A stretch of DNA of 8,954 nt from Bacteriovoracaceae bacterium (GTDB lineage Bacteria > Bdellovibrionota > Bacteriovoracia > Bacteriovoracales > Bacteriovoracaceae). The notes beneath the pieces are model-generated. The model was not told where the DNA came from. It worked only from the letters and a program-made list of their open reading frames with translations, and did not search any database. How positions within the stretch are numbered: the first letter of the stretch is position 1; each line of letters opens with the position of its first letter. This document shows positions 6,912 to 8,954 of the stretch, in pieces. The translations under genes and the position numbers were made by a program. Location of the stretch: contig SKIL01000162.1 in NCBI GenBank assembly GCA_007116425.1, forward strand, positions 1-8,954, written 5' to 3'.

Positions 6912-6932
6912 GGTGTACACCTTATGGTACAC
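6912..6932 (+). promoter_or_regulatory. Putative YefM/Phd-type operator (TGTACA palindromes)
   Basis: GGTGTACACC (6912-6921) is a perfect 10-base palindrome with TGTACA at 6914-6919. A second, imperfect core, GGTACA, follows at 6926-6931, 12 bases centre to centre. Paired TGTACA cores at this spacing are known from the E. coli yefM-yoeB operator. They lie 20-40 bases upstream of the antitoxin ATG, as expected for autoregulation. Confidence 0.6.
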
Positions 6933-6951
6933 ACACTTAAAGAGGTTAAAT

Positions 6952-7206
6952 ATGGAAAGTACCAACCCGAAAAAACTAAGAGCAGAACTTAAAGACTACT
7001 TAGAACTGGCGTCTAAAGAACCTATTCGCATCCAAAGAAGATCAGGGGAAAGCTATATTCTTATGGATGAGGAAAGATACTCTCAAATGCAAATGGAGAT
7101 CACAAATCTTCAACGAAAACTGCTTTCCATGTCTAATATTATTAATGGCGAGACTTCAGAATACAAAGGCCCACAATCACGAATCGAGGGAGTCGTTACT
7201 AATTGA
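6952..7206 (+). CDS. Phd/YefM-family antitoxin without visible toxin partner
   Basis: ATG 6952 is preceded by AGAGG (6941-6945) at six bases. It gives 84 residues, the usual length of the family. The same frame is open further upstream, but that part overlaps the preceding gene and should not be translated. Family marks are the N-terminal region LRAELKDYLELASKEPIRIQRRSGE with a helix-strand pattern and the segment SYILMDEERYSQM (34-46), typical of Phd/YefM DNA-binding antitoxins that repress their own operon. The C-terminal part (47-84) should be the flexible toxin-neutralising tail. The TGTACA operator upstream agrees with this. Such genes are normally followed within a few bases by a RelE/YoeB/Doc-type toxin. 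Here only 68 bases separate its stop from the DUF4160 remnant, so it is an orphan, or the toxin was lost. Confidence 0.85.
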   Translation: MESTNPKKLRAELKDYLELASKEPIRIQRRSGESYILMDEERYSQMQMEITNLQRKLLSMSNIINGETSEYKGPQSRIEGVVTN

Positions 7207-7274
7207 AAAGTATTTTCGTATGCTACAATGGATATGCTTGAAAAGTAAGGTTACATTTGAAAGGAACTTAATTA

Positions 7275-7471
7275 ATGCCAACAGTTTTTTCAAAGAATGG
7301 ATTTAGATTTTTCTTCTACTCAGAGGAAGGGAATGAGCCGAAATTATTCTTGCAAGCAATATAGGTCTAAAGTCTCAAGAAATAAAAAAAGCTAAGATTT
7401 TGATACAAGAAAATAAAAACCTAATTCAGGAGAAATGGGATGAGTTCGATAAAAGAAGAAAAAACCTTTAA
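7275..7471 (+). pseudogene. DUF4160 gene broken by internal deletion and frameshift
   Basis: The N-terminal piece starts at ATG 7275 with AGGA (7262-7265) nine bases upstream. It reads MPTVFSKNGFRFFFYSEEGN then EPK, the canonical opening of DUF4160, and hits TAG at 7362-7364. The C-terminal piece is in another frame, about 7344-7471: IILASNIGLKSQEIKKAKI, continuing through LIQENKNLIQEKWDEF to TAA at 7469. This is the family's normal ending. The section between, which in intact members carries the conserved PHIHV motif and the AKFWL-like strand (roughly 18-20 residues), is missing. An out-of-frame deletion near 7341 explains both the loss and the frame change. The 3' end overlaps the DUF2442 gene by 32 bases, the usual arrangement of this pair. 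DUF4160-DUF2442 pairs look toxin-antitoxin-like in general; which partner is toxic is not established here. Confidence 0.82.
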
Positions 7472-7715
7472 TTTTGTTGCTACAGAAATTAATTTTACCG
7501 AAGACTCATTTGAACTGACTCTTGCTGATGGAAGAAAGCTGTCTGTTCCATATGAACTAGTCCCAAGCCTCGCCAGAGCAAATAAAGAGCAAAGAGAGAA
7601 TGCTGTTTTACTTGGAATGGGTACAGGGATACATTGGCCCGAAATAGATGAAGATTTAAGTGTAGAGGGTCTTATTCTTGGGAGAAGGGTTATCGACTGG
7701 AAAAAGGGTGCTTAA
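7440..7715 (+). CDS. DUF2442 domain protein, intact partner of a broken DUF4160
   Basis: ATG 7440 has an ideal AGGAG (7428-7432) seven bases upstream, lying inside the remnant of the preceding gene. The protein is 91 residues. Its fold signature is complete: a strand with FELTLADGRKLSVPYELVPS (24-43), the LARANKEQRENAVLLG helix region, then GTGIHWPEIDEDLSVEGLI (61-79), the hallmark of DUF2442. A GRR..DWKK tail follows. DUF2442 genes commonly sit immediately after DUF4160 genes, and the pair is considered toxin-antitoxin-like. With its neighbour broken, this protein is either a leftover or retained for neutralising a related partner elsewhere; that is inference. Its stop lies 4 bases from the right copy of the tRNA-derived repeat, at the very end of the proposed island. 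Confidence 0.88.
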   Translation: MSSIKEEKTFNFVATEINFTEDSFELTLADGRKLSVPYELVPSLARANKEQRENAVLLGMGTGIHWPEIDEDLSVEGLILGRRVIDWKKGA

Positions 7716-7719
7716 AAAG

Positions 7720-7798
<79 letters not shown>

Positions 7799-7822
7799 AT
7801 AGATGTGATGTCTAGGAGTGAG

Positions 7823-7851
7823 AGAATAGAGCATCACAAAAGATATGTCTA
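7823..7851 (-). promoter_or_regulatory. Predicted tRNA-fMet promoter
   Basis: On the minus strand TAGACA (7846-7851, 5 of 6 to TTGACA) and TATTCT (7823-7828, 4 of 6) are separated by 17 bases. Transcription would start near 7816, about 18 bases before the tRNA 5' end. Confidence 0.5.
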
Positions 7852-8007
7852 GGGGTATATTTAAATTTATCAGTACTTTATCTATGCATTTTTACGTCCG
7901 TACTAAATCCGCACTAAAAAGCTCCAACATAAATTACTAAAATTACGTAAAAAAATGTCGATAGGCCCTATAGCAACGACAAAAAACCATAATGAGGTGG
8001 TGACTTT

Positions 8008-8319
8008 ATGGCGACATCAAAAAAAACAAAAACCTTTATTGAAATTGATACAACTCATATGAATGAAGCTCAAGTGAGACAGTTAAAGACATTAAACTCG
8101 CTGCTCGCGCATGTGATTTCAACAGATGAAGAAGGTGATTTTTTTGATGGAAGTGCTGAGGCGATGAGAATCTGCGCTGCACTCATTAAACAGGCCAATT
8201 TTCCAAGTCTACTCACTCACTCTGGAGATATTCCATACGCCGACCAAGCACTCGAGTACTCGGTCGATCTTTTACAAGAGCATATGGGGAGTCCTAAGAT
8301 TGTCAGCTACGACAATTAA
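8008..8319 (+). CDS. Small cytosolic protein of unknown function
   Basis: ATG 8008 is supported by a GAGGTG Shine-Dalgarno (7994-7999) at eight bases. The 103-residue product has a Lys-rich start (MATSKKTKTF), no signal or membrane helix, and is mostly helix-prone: HMNEAQVRQLKTLNSLLAHV (18-36), AEAMRICAALIKQAN (50-64) and YADQALEYSVDLLQEHM (77-93). An acidic loop DEEGDFFDGS (40-49) lies between helices. It has a single Cys (56). I do not recognise the family. The gene lies outside the proposed island. Its TAA overlaps the stop codon of the convergent pseudouridine synthase gene (shared TTA/TAA at 8316-8319), so no terminator separates them. Confidence 0.75.
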   Translation: MATSKKTKTFIEIDTTHMNEAQVRQLKTLNSLLAHVISTDEEGDFFDGSAEAMRICAALIKQANFPSLLTHSGDIPYADQALEYSVDLLQEHMGSPKIVSYDN

Positions 8320-8954
8320 TCTCTTCTACGTGGACGCTGTTGTTTTTGCTCAATCTCTTTTTCTTTGAGAGCTTTAAGCGTTTCAAAATAGCGATCGCGC
8401 CGAAAGATTTGAAAGACTTCGTCATCCGCTGCTGTTCCAGGCTTCAGTGATTTTTTCCGCATATTTACAGAGCGCTTAGGAGAGCGATATTTCGACGTAG
8501 AGAGAACTCTCCCCGACTCATCAAAGCCCAATTTCTTTAGCAATTGCTTTTTCGTATACAGTTCAAATCGGCCAGGAGCAAGACCATCAATTGAAAGACT
8601 TCCGATCGCGACTCTTTTAAGCTTATCAACCGTCAGGCCATTGGCCTCACACATGCGCCGAACCTCACGGTTTCGGCCTTCGGCCAAACGAAACTCAAGC
8701 CAAGTTTTTGATGGAAGATGCTTAAGAACGCGCACACTGAGAGGCTTTGCAAAGCCTTCTTCTAAATGAACACCTTGTTGAAGCTTCTTAAGTAAATTTT
8801 CATTAACAATTCCAAAAACTTTTACTTCGTAAACTTTTTCAACACCAGAACTGGGATGAATCACTTGATTGGCAAACTCTCCATCATTAGTCAAAAGTAG
8901 AAGTCCCTCAGAAAGATAATCAAGTCGGCCGACAGGATAGATTCGCTCTGAAAT
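8316..8954 (-). CDS. RsuA/RluB-family rRNA pseudouridine synthase (5' end outside window)
   Basis: The frame is open to the right edge, so the N-terminus (normally an S4 RNA-binding domain) is missing. An internal TTG at 8894 is not the real start: the residues before it hold the catalytic motif YPVGRLDYLSEGLLLLTNDG, with the active-site Asp codon at 8919-8921. Further family marks are KVYEVKV, LEFRLAEGRNREVRRMCEANG and LKRVAIGSLSIDGLAPG. The enzyme converts a specific uridine in rRNA to pseudouridine. The class (RsuA, RluB, RluE or RluF) uses GRLD, and RluB is favoured by the long basic tail here (RSPKRSVNMRKKSLK ... QKQQRPRRRD). The exact target (23S U2605 for RluB, 16S U516 for RsuA) cannot be fixed. 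The gene is convergent with the small protein gene and overlaps it by 4 bases. Confidence 0.92.
   Translation of the reverse strand: MSERIYPVGRLDYLSEGLLLLTNDGEFANQVIHPSSGVEKVYEVKVFGIVNENLLKKLQQGVHLEEGFAKPLSVRVLKHLPSKTWLEFRLAEGRNREVRRMCEANGLTVDKLKRVAIGSLSIDGLAPGRFELYTKKQLLKKLGFDESGRVLSTSKYRSPKRSVNMRKKSLKPGTAADDEVFQIFRRDRYFETLKALKEKEIEQKQQRPRRRD

Noticed and set aside
6739..6951. Upstream extension of the antitoxin reading frame
   Set aside because: This frame is open but overlaps the end of the anchored-protein gene. It has no ribosome site, and the residues do not match Phd/YefM, whereas ATG 6952 has AGAGG and gives the family's usual length.
7195..7306. Open frame after the antitoxin stop as a toxin remnant
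   Set aside because: About 36 residues (LLIEKYFRMLQWICLKS...) have no start codon of their own with a ribosome site and no resemblance I can see to RelE, YoeB or Doc. It mostly shadows the real genes.
7808..7853. ATGTCTAGG occurring twice, 37 bases apart, upstream of the tRNA
   Set aside because: Only nine bases with no third copy. One copy simply contains the predicted -35 element, so this is probably chance.
8316..8894. Pseudouridine synthase starting at TTG 8894
   Set aside because: The frame continues to the window edge and the catalytic GRLD motif lies upstream of that codon, so the gene is 5'-truncated by the window rather than short.

Overview
The window looks like a chromosomal stretch from a Gram-negative, fairly AT-rich bacterium. 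It encodes a probable outer-membrane protein ending in Phe, several proteins with Sec signal peptides, an initiator tRNA and a bacterial acyl-lipid desaturase. The style is reminiscent of Bdellovibrionota/Bacteriovoracales, but that placement is a guess. Genes are tightly packed and no gene-free stretch exceeds about 210 bases.

Layout. 1-183 is the 3' end of an EamA/DMT-type transporter, converging on a probable outer-membrane protein (151-1392, minus). Divergent from the latter is a two-gene operon (1469-3153): a NOX/ferric-reductase-like flavohaem membrane protein overlapping by 4 bases a membrane-anchored cytochrome b5 domain protein. A small secreted protein of unknown function (3209-3817, minus) converges on that operon. 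It diverges from a Des-like fatty acid desaturase (4013-5110), which has its own sigma70-type promoter overlain by two small dyads. The right end holds the initiator tRNA-fMet (7722-7798, minus), a small protein of unknown function (8008-8319) and the 3' part of an RsuA/RluB-family rRNA pseudouridine synthase (8316 to the window edge, minus).

The most notable region lies between the desaturase and the tRNA. A 29-base direct repeat (5140-5168 and 7720-7748) consists of the 3' end of tRNA-fMet (T-arm to CCA) plus two flanking bases. The right copy is part of the intact tRNA; the left copy is an isolated fragment 30 bases after the desaturase. This is the layout left by site-specific integration into a tRNA 3' end, so I propose a 2.58-kb mini-island with attL/attR-like ends. 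No integrase is inside it. Its cargo is a secreted protein with a consensus-like promoter, a membrane-anchored protein of unknown function, a Phd/YefM-type antitoxin with a TGTACA operator but no visible toxin partner, and a DUF4160-DUF2442 pair in which DUF4160 is destroyed by an internal deletion and frameshift while DUF2442 is intact. The island therefore keeps antitoxin-like members of two modules without an intact toxin, which suggests decay or retained immunity/anti-addiction.

The flavohaem reductase and cytochrome b5 pair reads as a transmembrane electron conduit from cytosolic NAD(P)H through two b-haems to an anchored b5 domain. Whether it serves iron reduction, oxygen reduction or something else cannot be read from the sequence. 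Its nearness to an electron-consuming desaturase is suggestive, but the two are separately transcribed.
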